Positions 57,050 to 64,000 of a stretch of DNA of 64,000 bases are shown piece by piece; the stretch's first letter is position 1, and each line of letters opens with the position of its first letter. The DNA lies in NCBI RefSeq assembly GCF_003671765.1, contig NZ_QPIB01000012.1:238758-302757 (forward strand). Reading direction: 5' to 3'. The stretch comes from Xenophilus sp. E41 (lineage in GTDB: Bacteria > Pseudomonadota > Gammaproteobacteria > Burkholderiales > Burkholderiaceae_C). The notes below the pieces were generated by a model that saw nothing but the letters and a program-made list of their open reading frames with translations, was not told where the DNA came from and did not search any database. A program made the translations under genes and the position numbers.

Positions 57050-57960
57050 GCACGGTACTCATCACCGCCGCCGACCTGGCACCGCAGGCCCTGGACCTGC
57101 TGAAGAACATGGAAGTGGTCTACGCCGGCAAGACGCCGACCGACGAAGACCTGCTGGCCCTGTGCAAGCGCCACGACCCGGTGGCGATCATCGTGCGCTA
57201 CGGCAAGGTGAGCGCCGAGATGATGGACGCGGCACCGTCGCTGAAGGTCATCTCCAAGCACGGCAGCGGCACCGACACCATCGACAAGGCGGCCGCCAAG
57301 GCGCGCGGCATCGAGGTGGTGGCCGCCGTCGGCGCCAACGCCGCGGCCGTGGCCGAGCAGGCCCTGGCCCTGATGCTGGCCTGCGCCAAGTCGGTGGTGC
57401 CGCTCGATGCGCGCATGCACGCCGGCCACTGGGACAAGGCCACGCACAAGAGCCTGGAACTGGGCGGCCGCACCGTGGGCCTGGTGGGCCTGGGCGCCAT
57501 CGGCCAGCGCTTCGCGCGCATGGCGGATGCCATCGGCATGCGGGTGATCGGCTTCGACCCCTACGCCAAGAACCTGCCCGACTACATCGAGACCGCCGAG
57601 CTCGCCACGATCTGGCGCGAGGCCGACGTGATCTCGCTGCACTGCCCGCTCACCGACGAGAACCGCGGCATGCTCAACGCCGACACGCTGGCCCAGTGCA
57701 AGCGCGGCGTGATCGTGGTCAACACCGCGCGCGGCGGCCTGATTGACGAGGCGGCGCTGCTGGCCGCCGTGCGCTCGGGCCAGGTGGGCGGCGCGGGCCT
57801 GGACAGCTTCGCGGTCGAGCCGATGACGGCCGGCCACCCCTTCCAGGGCCAGGAGCGCATCGTGCTGAGCCCGCACATCGGCGGCGTGACCAGCGACGCC
57901 TACGTCAACATGGGCGTGGCGGCAGCGAAGAATCTGCTGGCCGTGGTCGAACGCGGCTGA
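57046..57960 (+). CDS. D-2-hydroxyacid dehydrogenase
   Basis: 304 residues, GTG start overlapping the upstream stop. NAD-binding GLGAIG (148-153), NTARGGLIDE with the catalytic Arg, and LSPHIGGVT with the catalytic His; the substrate-binding GSGTDTID replaces the more usual GVGxDNID. It reduces a 2-oxoacid with NAD(P)H. Phosphoglycerate-dehydrogenase-like, but without a C-terminal ACT domain; probably takes the oxoacid produced by the aldolase. Confidence 0.9.
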   Translation: MSTVLITAADLAPQALDLLKNMEVVYAGKTPTDEDLLALCKRHDPVAIIVRYGKVSAEMMDAAPSLKVISKHGSGTDTIDKAAAKARGIEVVAAVGANAAAVAEQALALMLACAKSVVPLDARMHAGHWDKATHKSLELGGRTVGLVGLGAIGQRFARMADAIGMRVIGFDPYAKNLPDYIETAELATIWREADVISLHCPLTDENRGMLNADTLAQCKRGVIVVNTARGGLIDEAALLAAVRSGQVGGAGLDSFAVEPMTAGHPFQGQERIVLSPHIGGVTSDAYVNMGVAAAKNLLAVVERG

Positions 57961-58032
57961 GTTCCGCCGCGGGCGAGAAGCGCAGGCGCCTCGCGAAGCG
58001 CGCAACGACGACCCCACCCAACGGAGACAACC

Positions 58033-59052
58033 ATGACCCATCGACTCTCGCACGGCCTGCTCGCCGCCGCCCTCGGCGCCGCCCTGTGGGGCTGCGCCAG
58101 CGCGCCGCCGCCGGCGGCGCAGCGCCCCTCCGAGGCCAGCATCGCGGCCCACGTCGCCGCCGCCACGCGCGCCGCGGGCAGCGACCTGGGCGAGGTGCTG
58201 ACGCTGTGCAAGCCGGTGCCCACCGCGCGGCCGGTGCAGGACGAGGCCGCCGACCGCGGCCTGCGCGCCCTGATCGCCCGCCCGGCACCGCCACCCGGCC
58301 GCGCCTTCGACAACCTGTACTTCGTCGGCGGCGACTGGTCCAGCGCCTGGGCCATCGACACACCCGAGGGCATCATCCTGCTCGATGCGCTCAACAACCA
58401 AGTCGAGGCGGCCGCGCTGATCGAGGGCGGCATGCGCAAGCTCGGGCTGGACCCGGCGCGCATCCGCTACATCGTGGTCAGCCACGGCCACGGCGACCAC
58501 TACGGCGGCGCGCCCTATCTGGCGCAGAAGTACGGCGCCCGCGTGGTCATGAGCGACATCGACTGGACCATGATGGAAACGCGGCTGGAATTCGCCACGC
58601 CCATCTGGGGCGCGCCACCCAAGCGCGACATCAGCGTCAAGGACGGCGACAAGCTCACGCTCGGCGGCACCAGCCTCACGCTGTACGTGACGCCCGGCCA
58701 CACCTGGGGCACGCTGTCGCCGGTGTTCGACGTCACCTGGCAAGGCAAGAAGCATCGCGTGCTTCTGTGGGGCGGCACCGGCTTCAACTTCGGCGCCGAC
58801 ATTCCGCGCATGGAAACCTACGGCCGCTCCACGCAGCGCATGGCGCAGGTCGTGCGCGCCGAAGGCATCGACGTGATGCTGTCCAACCATTCGCGCGTGG
58901 ACGGCTCGCAGGGCAAGCTGGCCCGGCTGCGCGAGGCGGGCGGCACGGGTCCCAACCCGTTCGTGGTGGGCGAGCCGACCGTCGAGCGCACGCTGACCGT
59001 GATGAACGAATGCTCGCTGGCCCAGCGAGACCGTTTCGCCCTGCTGCGCTGA
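58033..59052 (+). CDS. Subclass-B3-like metallo-beta-lactamase-fold hydrolase
   Basis: 339 residues. The full B3 zinc set is visible: His151, His153, Asp155 and His156 in HGHGDH, His223 in PGHTWG and His286 in SNHSRVDG. A secretion signal with LWGC (Cys21) suggests a lipoprotein, though Trp at -2 is unusual. The neighbours are organic-acid catabolic genes, so lactonase or other hydrolysis is as likely as beta-lactam cleavage. Starts 72 bp after the dehydrogenase. Confidence 0.85.
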   Translation: MTHRLSHGLLAAALGAALWGCASAPPPAAQRPSEASIAAHVAAATRAAGSDLGEVLTLCKPVPTARPVQDEAADRGLRALIARPAPPPGRAFDNLYFVGGDWSSAWAIDTPEGIILLDALNNQVEAAALIEGGMRKLGLDPARIRYIVVSHGHGDHYGGAPYLAQKYGARVVMSDIDWTMMETRLEFATPIWGAPPKRDISVKDGDKLTLGGTSLTLYVTPGHTWGTLSPVFDVTWQGKKHRVLLWGGTGFNFGADIPRMETYGRSTQRMAQVVRAEGIDVMLSNHSRVDGSQGKLARLREAGGTGPNPFVVGEPTVERTLTVMNECSLAQRDRFALLR

Positions 59053-59200
59053 GCACGAAGGCGAACGCCCCGCGCCCGGCAAGGCCCGGGCAACGGGCGG
59101 ACGCCTGCTGGACGTGCCGTCGCGCCTTCGAGCCCGATCAGGCACATGACCCGAAGGCCGCCCCGTGCACGGGCCGCCGCGACTTTCACAAGGAAACATC

Positions 59201-60178
59201 ATGAAGACATCCGCCTTCAAGGCCGTGCTGCTGGCCGCGATCACCGCCCTCGGCTTCAACGCATCCGCGCCGGCACAACCGGCCTGGCCCGACCGGCCGA
59301 TCAAGCTGGTCGTGCCCTACCCCGCCGGCGGCAACGCCGATGCCACCGCGCGGCTGCTGGCCACGCAGCTGTCGGACCGGCTGGGCCAGCAGGTGCTGGT
59401 GGACAACCGCCCGGGCGGAGGCGGCACCATCGGCGCCACCGCGGTGGCGAAGGCGCCCGCCGACGGCTACACGCTGCTGCTCGACGCGACCGCCTTCACC
59501 GTCAACCCGAGCCTGTTCAGCAAGCTGGCCTACGACCCGACCAAGGACTTCGCGCCGATCTCGCAGATCACCCGCGTGCCCATGCTGCTCGTGGTGCCTG
59601 CCGCCTCGCCGCTGAAGTCGCCGGCCGACCTGGTCCGTGCCGCGAAGGCCTCGCCCGGCAAGCTGAGCTATGCCTCGGCCGGCAACGGGGGCGCGCAGCA
59701 TCTGGCCGCCGAGCTCTACAAGCAGGGCGCCAAGCTGTCGATGGTGCACATTCCCTACCGCGGCGGAGCGCCCGCGCTGACCGACCTCACCGGCGGCCAG
59801 GTGGACCTGATGTTCAGCGCCACCTCGGCCTCGGGCACCTTCGTCAAGAGCGGCAAGCTGCGCGCCCTGGCCATCACCTCCGCCGAGCGCTCCGCCGACT
59901 GGCCGGACCTGCCGACGGTGGCCGAAACGGGCCTGCCGGGCTTTGCGGTCTACGAATGGAACGGGCTCTTCGCGCCGGCGGGCACGCCGCCCGCGGTGCT
60001 GCAGCGGCTGGAGACCGAGACCCGCGCGGCGCTGTCCTCGGCCGAGCTGAAGTCGCGCCTGTCGGACCTGGGCGTGCAGCCTGTGGGCTCCAGCAGCGCG
60101 GACTTCCGCCGCTTCGTGCAGGCGGAAACGACGCGCTGGGCCGACGTCATCAAGCGCGCGGGCATCCGCATGGACTGA
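59201..60178 (+). CDS. Bug/TctC-family solute receptor
   Basis: 325 residues. Signal peptide MKTSAFKAVLLAAITALGFNASAPAQ; mature WPDRPIKLVVPYPAGGNADATARLLATQL and VLVDNRPGGGGTIGATAVAK. Start at 59201 is preceded by AAGGA. It opens a run of receptor, receptor, lactonase, SMP-30, receptor on the plus strand. Ligand unknown. Confidence 0.92.
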   Translation: MKTSAFKAVLLAAITALGFNASAPAQPAWPDRPIKLVVPYPAGGNADATARLLATQLSDRLGQQVLVDNRPGGGGTIGATAVAKAPADGYTLLLDATAFTVNPSLFSKLAYDPTKDFAPISQITRVPMLLVVPAASPLKSPADLVRAAKASPGKLSYASAGNGGAQHLAAELYKQGAKLSMVHIPYRGGAPALTDLTGGQVDLMFSATSASGTFVKSGKLRALAITSAERSADWPDLPTVAETGLPGFAVYEWNGLFAPAGTPPAVLQRLETETRAALSSAELKSRLSDLGVQPVGSSSADFRRFVQAETTRWADVIKRAGIRMD

Positions 60179-60246
60179 GCGCGAGCGCCGTCCATCCCGT
60201 CCTGTCCGCTGCGCGCAGAACACATCCTTCCTCATCTCTCGACACC

Positions 60247-61242
60247 ATGACCTTCCCGAACACCCAGGCGCTGCGGCGCTCCACCATCGCGGCGCTGCTG
60301 GCCGTGCCTTTGCTCGCCGCGTCCGGCCTCGCATCGGCCCAGACCGACTGGCCCAACCGGACGGTGAAGATCGTCGTTCCCTACGCCCCCGGTGGCGCCG
60401 TGGACGTCGTGACCCGCAAGATGGCGCAGAAGCTCGGCGAGCAGACCGGCCAGAGTTTCATCGTCGAGAACAAGCCCGGCGCCAGCAGCACCATCGGCGC
60501 CATGCAGGTGGCGCGGTCCGAGCCGGACGGCTACACCCTGGTGGCCAACGACACGAGCTACGCCCTGCTGCCGCACATCTTCAAGAAGCTGCCCTTCGAC
60601 CACGCCAACGACCTGCTCCCGGTGAGTGCCTTCGTGTTCGCACCCTTCACCCTGGTGGTGAACAGCAACTCCCCCTACAAGACCCTGCCCGAGCTCCTGG
60701 CCTTCGCCAAGGCCAACCCGGGCAAAGTAACCTATGGCAGCGGCGGCGCCGGCACGCTGCCGCATTTCAGTGCCGAAGCCCTGGGCCTGGCAACGGGCAC
60801 CAAGCTGCTGCACGTTCCCTTCAAGGGCGCGGCGGAAGCCACGCAGGCGCTGATGGGCGGCACGATCGACATGCAGTTCGCCTCGCCCTCGGGCGTGATC
60901 GGCAACGTCAAGGGCGGCAAGCTGCGCCTGCTGGCCATCAGCGGCGAGCGCCGCGTGCCCCTGCTTCCCGACGTGCCGACCTTTGCCGAGGCCGGCGTGA
61001 AGGACTTCAGCGTCATCAACTGGACGGGGCTGTGGGCGCCGAAGGGCACGCCGCCGGCCGTCATGCAGCGGCTGCAGGCCGAGATCGCCAAAGCCATGAA
61101 GGCAGACGACATGAAGGCCTTCGCCGAGAGCGTGGCCGCGGAGCCGCGCCTGCTCGACGCCAGCGCCTTCGGCAAGCTGCTCAAGGACAGCACGGCGCGC
61201 TGGGGGCAGGTGGTCGCGCAGTCCGGCTTCGAAAAGCAATGA
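60247..61242 (+). CDS. Bug/TctC-family solute receptor
   Basis: 331 residues. Signal peptide to about ASAQ, mature WPNRTVKIVVPYAPGGAVDVVTRKMAQKLG and FIVENKPGASSTIGAMQVAR. It overlaps the following lactonase by ATGA, as the receptor/lactonase pair at 54364-56309 does in the reverse order. Confidence 0.92.
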   Translation: MTFPNTQALRRSTIAALLAVPLLAASGLASAQTDWPNRTVKIVVPYAPGGAVDVVTRKMAQKLGEQTGQSFIVENKPGASSTIGAMQVARSEPDGYTLVANDTSYALLPHIFKKLPFDHANDLLPVSAFVFAPFTLVVNSNSPYKTLPELLAFAKANPGKVTYGSGGAGTLPHFSAEALGLATGTKLLHVPFKGAAEATQALMGGTIDMQFASPSGVIGNVKGGKLRLLAISGERRVPLLPDVPTFAEAGVKDFSVINWTGLWAPKGTPPAVMQRLQAEIAKAMKADDMKAFAESVAAEPRLLDASAFGKLLKDSTARWGQVVAQSGFEKQ

Positions 61243-62165
61243 ACGGGGCGTCCGACTCCGGCTCGGACGGGCCAGCCGGCGTGGCCGGGCCCGTTCCGCA
61301 TTCGGCCGGCGAACAGCCCCCGGCGCTGCGCCTGCCACCGCTGGCCTGCGACAGCCACATGCACATCTTCGACCCGCGCTTCGCGCCGTCGAAGCACTGG
61401 AAGCGCCAGCCGCCCGATGCGCCGGTGGCCGCCTACCGGCAGCTGCAGGCGCGCATCGGCACGCAGCGCGCCGTGATCGTGACGCCCTCCACCTACGGCA
61501 CCGACAACGCCTGCACGCTCGACGCGCTGGCGCAGATGGGCGAGGCCGCCCGCGGCGTGGCCGTGGTCGAGGCGGGCGTCGACGCGATCGAACTGCAGCG
61601 CCTGCATGCGCTGGGCGTGCGCGGCCTGCGCGTCAACTTCGTGACGCCGCAGTCCTGGGGCACGACCACACCGCAGATGCTTGCCACGCTGGCGGCCAAG
61701 GTCGCTCCGCTGGGCTGGCACATCCAGGTCTTCGTGCATCCGGAACAGCTGCTGGCCATGGCCGCGCTGCTGCGCGGGCTGCCCGTGCCGCTGGTGGTGG
61801 ACCACATGGCGCGGCTCGATCCAGCGCAGGGCGCAGGCGGCGAAGCCTTCGACCTGCTGTGCAGCCTGCTCGATGCAGGCAACACCTGGGTCAAGCTCTC
61901 GGGCGCCTACATGCGCTCGGCCGTGGGCGGGCCCAGCTATGCCGACACGGTGGCCGCTGGCCAGGCGCTCGTGCGCCGCGCGCCCGAACGCCTGGTGTGG
62001 GGCAGCGACTGGCCCCACACGACCGAAACGCCCGGCAGCGTGGACGATGCCGCGCTGGTCGACCTGCTCGGCCGCTGGTGCGAGGGCGACGCCGAACGGA
62101 TCGCGCGCATCCTGGTCGACAACCCGGCGAAGCTCTACGACTTCGGCCCCGTGCCATCTTCCTGA
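61239..62165 (+). CDS. Amidohydrolase-related lactonase (LigI-like), second copy
   Basis: 308 residues of the same group as the gene at 54364, sharing VVTPSTYGTDN, the HxH pair (His40, His42 in CDSHMHIFDP) and GSDWPHTT near the end. The two are clear paralogs with different N-termini. Coupled to the Bug receptor before it; an SMP-30 lactonase follows 15 bp later, so a lactone-opening role fits. Confidence 0.85.
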   Translation: MNGASDSGSDGPAGVAGPVPHSAGEQPPALRLPPLACDSHMHIFDPRFAPSKHWKRQPPDAPVAAYRQLQARIGTQRAVIVTPSTYGTDNACTLDALAQMGEAARGVAVVEAGVDAIELQRLHALGVRGLRVNFVTPQSWGTTTPQMLATLAAKVAPLGWHIQVFVHPEQLLAMAALLRGLPVPLVVDHMARLDPAQGAGGEAFDLLCSLLDAGNTWVKLSGAYMRSAVGGPSYADTVAAGQALVRRAPERLVWGSDWPHTTETPGSVDDAALVDLLGRWCEGDAERIARILVDNPAKLYDFGPVPSS

Positions 62166-62180
62166 AAGAGCGCAGATTTC

Positions 62181-63098
62181 ATGTTCCTTCTCCAACCGCC
62201 CCAGGTGCGCGAACTGACCCTGTTCAGCGCCATGCCCGACGCGTTCCGCCGCCCGCGCCGCAGCGACTGGGCCGACGCCAACCGCGGCGGCACGCCCACC
62301 GACTCCTTCCTCGAAGGCCCGGTGTTCGACGAGGCCGGCAACCTCTTCGTCACCGACATCCCCTGGGGCCGCGTGTTCCGCATCGACCCGCAGGGCCACT
62401 GGTCGCTGGTGGCCGAGTACGACGGCGAGCCCAACGGCATGAAGTTCCTCGATGCCGGCACGCTGCTCATCACCGACTACAAGAACGGCCTGATGCAGCT
62501 GGACGTGGCCAGCGGCCGCGTCACGCCCTTCCTGCCGCGGCGCAACAGCGAGCGCTTCAAGGGCGTGAACGATCTGGTCTTCGACCGCGCCGGCAACCTG
62601 TACTTCACCGACCAGGGCCAGACCGGGCTGCACGATCCCACAGGCCGGCTCTACCGCCTGTCGCCTGACGGCCGGCTGGACCAGTTGCTGGGCAACATCC
62701 CCAGCCCCAACGGCGTGGCGCTGTCACCGGACGAGAAGGTGCTGTACCTGGCGGTGACGCGCGGCAACTGCGTCTGGCGCGTGCCGCTGCTGCCGGACGG
62801 CAGCGTCTCGAAGGTGAGCCAGTTCTTCACCTCGTATGGCCCCAGCGGCCCCGACGGCCTGGCCGTGGATGCGCAGGGCCGCGTGCTGGTGGCCAACCCC
62901 GGACTGGGCTACCTCTGGGTGCTCAACACGCGGGCCGAACCGGTGCAGGTGCTGCGCGGTCCGGCCGGCGCGTCGATCACCAACCTGGCCTTCGGCGGGC
63001 CGCAGCGGAGCACGGTGTTCGTCACCGATTCGACGCATGGCCACGTGCTGACGGCCGAGATGGACGTGGCGGGCCTGCCGCTCGCGCGGCGCGGCTGA
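62181..63098 (+). CDS. SMP-30/gluconolactonase-family protein
   Basis: 305-residue six-bladed beta-propeller. SFLEGPVFDEAGNLFVTDIPWGRVFRID carries the metal-binding Glu (EGP), and GVNDLVFDRAGNLYFTDQG and LAVDAQGRVLVANPG the Asn/Asp ligands of the calcium site. It hydrolyses lactones. It starts 15 bp after a LigI-like lactonase, giving two different lactonases in one operon. Confidence 0.9.
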   Translation: MFLLQPPQVRELTLFSAMPDAFRRPRRSDWADANRGGTPTDSFLEGPVFDEAGNLFVTDIPWGRVFRIDPQGHWSLVAEYDGEPNGMKFLDAGTLLITDYKNGLMQLDVASGRVTPFLPRRNSERFKGVNDLVFDRAGNLYFTDQGQTGLHDPTGRLYRLSPDGRLDQLLGNIPSPNGVALSPDEKVLYLAVTRGNCVWRVPLLPDGSVSKVSQFFTSYGPSGPDGLAVDAQGRVLVANPGLGYLWVLNTRAEPVQVLRGPAGASITNLAFGGPQRSTVFVTDSTHGHVLTAEMDVAGLPLARRG

Positions 63099-63187
63099 AG
63101 CCCGCCCGACCGACTGCCGGCGGCGTTGCAGTGGCAGTCCGGTGCAAAGCTGCTTTCCAAGACCTCATTCCCTCAGGAGACGACTTC

Positions 63188-64000
63188 ATGCGCATCGCTC
63201 GAACATTCCTCGCCGCGGCCCTGGGCATCGGCATCGCCGTCGGCGCGACCGGGGCCCTGGCCCAGGACGCCTACCCCAGCAAGCCCATCCGGGTGATCGT
63301 CCCCTTCGCCGCCGGCGGCCCGGCGGACGTGGTGGCGCGCGAGATGGCGCAGTCCCTGGGCAAGGAACTGGGGCAGTCGCTGGTCGTCGAGAACCAGGGC
63401 GGCGGCGCGGGCGTGCCGGCGCTGGGCACGGTGTCGCGTGCGCCCGCCGACGGGTACACGCTGCTGTTTGCCGCCTCGGGCAATGTCGTGATCCAGCCGC
63501 TGCTGACGAAGAACCGCGTGGACATCCTCCAGCAGCTCTCGCCGGTCGGCATGGTGAGCGCCAGCCCCCATGTGCTGGTCGTATCGAGCAAGCTGCCCGT
63601 GCGCACGGTGAAGGAGTTCACGGCCTATGCCAAGGCCCATCCCGGCCAGGTCAACTTCGCCTCGGCCGGCGTCGGCGGCCTGGCGCACCTGGGCACCGAG
63701 CTGTTCGAGCGCGCGGCGGGCATCGACGCGCGGCATGTGCCCTACAAGGGGACGTCGCAGGCCATGGCCGACCTGGCCGGCGGCGAGGTCCAGGCCATGT
63801 TCAGCAGCCTGCCGTCGATGAAGGGCCTGATCGACAAGGGCGCGATCCGGGTGATCGGCGTCACGGCGCCCTCTTCCTCGCCCGCCTACAAGGGCATTCC
63901 CGTCATCAAGGATGCCGGCGTGCCCAATTTCGAATACACGACCTGGTACGGCCTCTATGGACCCGCCGGGCTGCCCGCGGCCGTGGTGGACCGCCTGAGT
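63188..64000 (+). CDS. Bug/TctC-family solute receptor, 5' part
   Basis: First 271 residues; the gene runs off the window. Signal peptide MRIARTFLAAALGIGIAVGATGALAQ; mature YPSKPIRVIVPFAAGGPADVVAREMAQSLG, VVENQGGGAGVPALGTVSRAPADGYTLLF. It is 89 bp after the SMP-30 gene and the sixth receptor of this family in the window. Confidence 0.92.
   Translation, partial: MRIARTFLAAALGIGIAVGATGALAQDAYPSKPIRVIVPFAAGGPADVVAREMAQSLGKELGQSLVVENQGGGAGVPALGTVSRAPADGYTLLFAASGNVVIQPLLTKNRVDILQQLSPVGMVSASPHVLVVSSKLPVRTVKEFTAYAKAHPGQVNFASAGVGGLAHLGTELFERAAGIDARHVPYKGTSQAMADLAGGEVQAMFSSLPSMKGLIDKGAIRVIGVTAPSSSPAYKGIPVIKDAGVPNFEYTTWYGLYGPAGLPAAVVDRLS

Noticed and set aside
58033-59052. Calling this gene an antibiotic-resistance determinant
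   Set aside because: The zinc site alone does not show beta-lactam hydrolysis, and the context is catabolic.

Overview
The window is a GC-rich bacterial chromosome segment. It most resembles a Comamonadaceae betaproteobacterium (Variovorax/Acidovorax-like). The signs are high GC with strong GC3 bias, six Bug/TctC-type periplasmic receptors, several aromatic- and organic-acid catabolic clusters, and dispersed GC-rich intergenic repeats of a kind I associate with that family. The assignment is by gene content and style only. No rRNA, tRNA, CRISPR array, insertion sequence or prophage was seen.

Layout. 1-5754 holds the tail of an SDR gene, ssb (minus), a CLC-type channel/antiporter and uvrA. 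5764-5916 looks like an independent small-RNA gene, with a consensus promoter, a hairpin and an intrinsic terminator; an AT-richer DUF3800 gene ends inside its terminator. 6911-10967 has an old-yellow-enzyme reductase and a tauABC-like sulfonate importer. 11482-16619 has GST and DMT exporter genes, a LysR regulator, and a peroxiredoxin/SDR/crotonase operon whose last product matches 6-oxocamphor hydrolase in its active-site pattern. 16696-19662 is a stress module (GNAT, two universal stress proteins, Rnk).

20019-33997 is a MocR-regulated catabolic/uptake block: SnoaL-like protein, FAD amine oxidase, complete DppABCDF-type importer, YtcJ-like amidohydrolase, COG0523 GTPase and two EamA transporters. 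An orphan ATP synthase c-subunit follows at 34156. 34409-43817 is an anthranilate-type dioxygenase cluster (AraC regulator, alpha, beta, ferredoxin, no reductase) fused to a Liv-type importer.

43984-47852 holds a TesB thioesterase, a BamE-like lipoprotein, a VOC protein and a FAD oxidoreductase. 48013-52419 has two Bug receptors and a flavin aromatic hydroxylase under a divergent LysR. 52518-54115 has a hotdog thioesterase and a DUF3829 lipoprotein. 54364-64000 is a dense organic-acid region: two LigI-like lactonases, an RraA/HMG-aldolase-like protein, a 2-hydroxyacid dehydrogenase, a B3-like metallo-hydrolase, an SMP-30 lactonase and four Bug receptors, the last cut by the window end.

The most interesting signals outside ordinary genes are the putative sRNA at 5799-5916, a three-copy structured repeat (AAGTGCAATCGGC ... 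CGTCACG/CGTGACG), a four-copy C5/G5-hairpin repeat with one copy translated inside UvrA, and a shared inverted repeat in front of two operons flanking one LysR gene.
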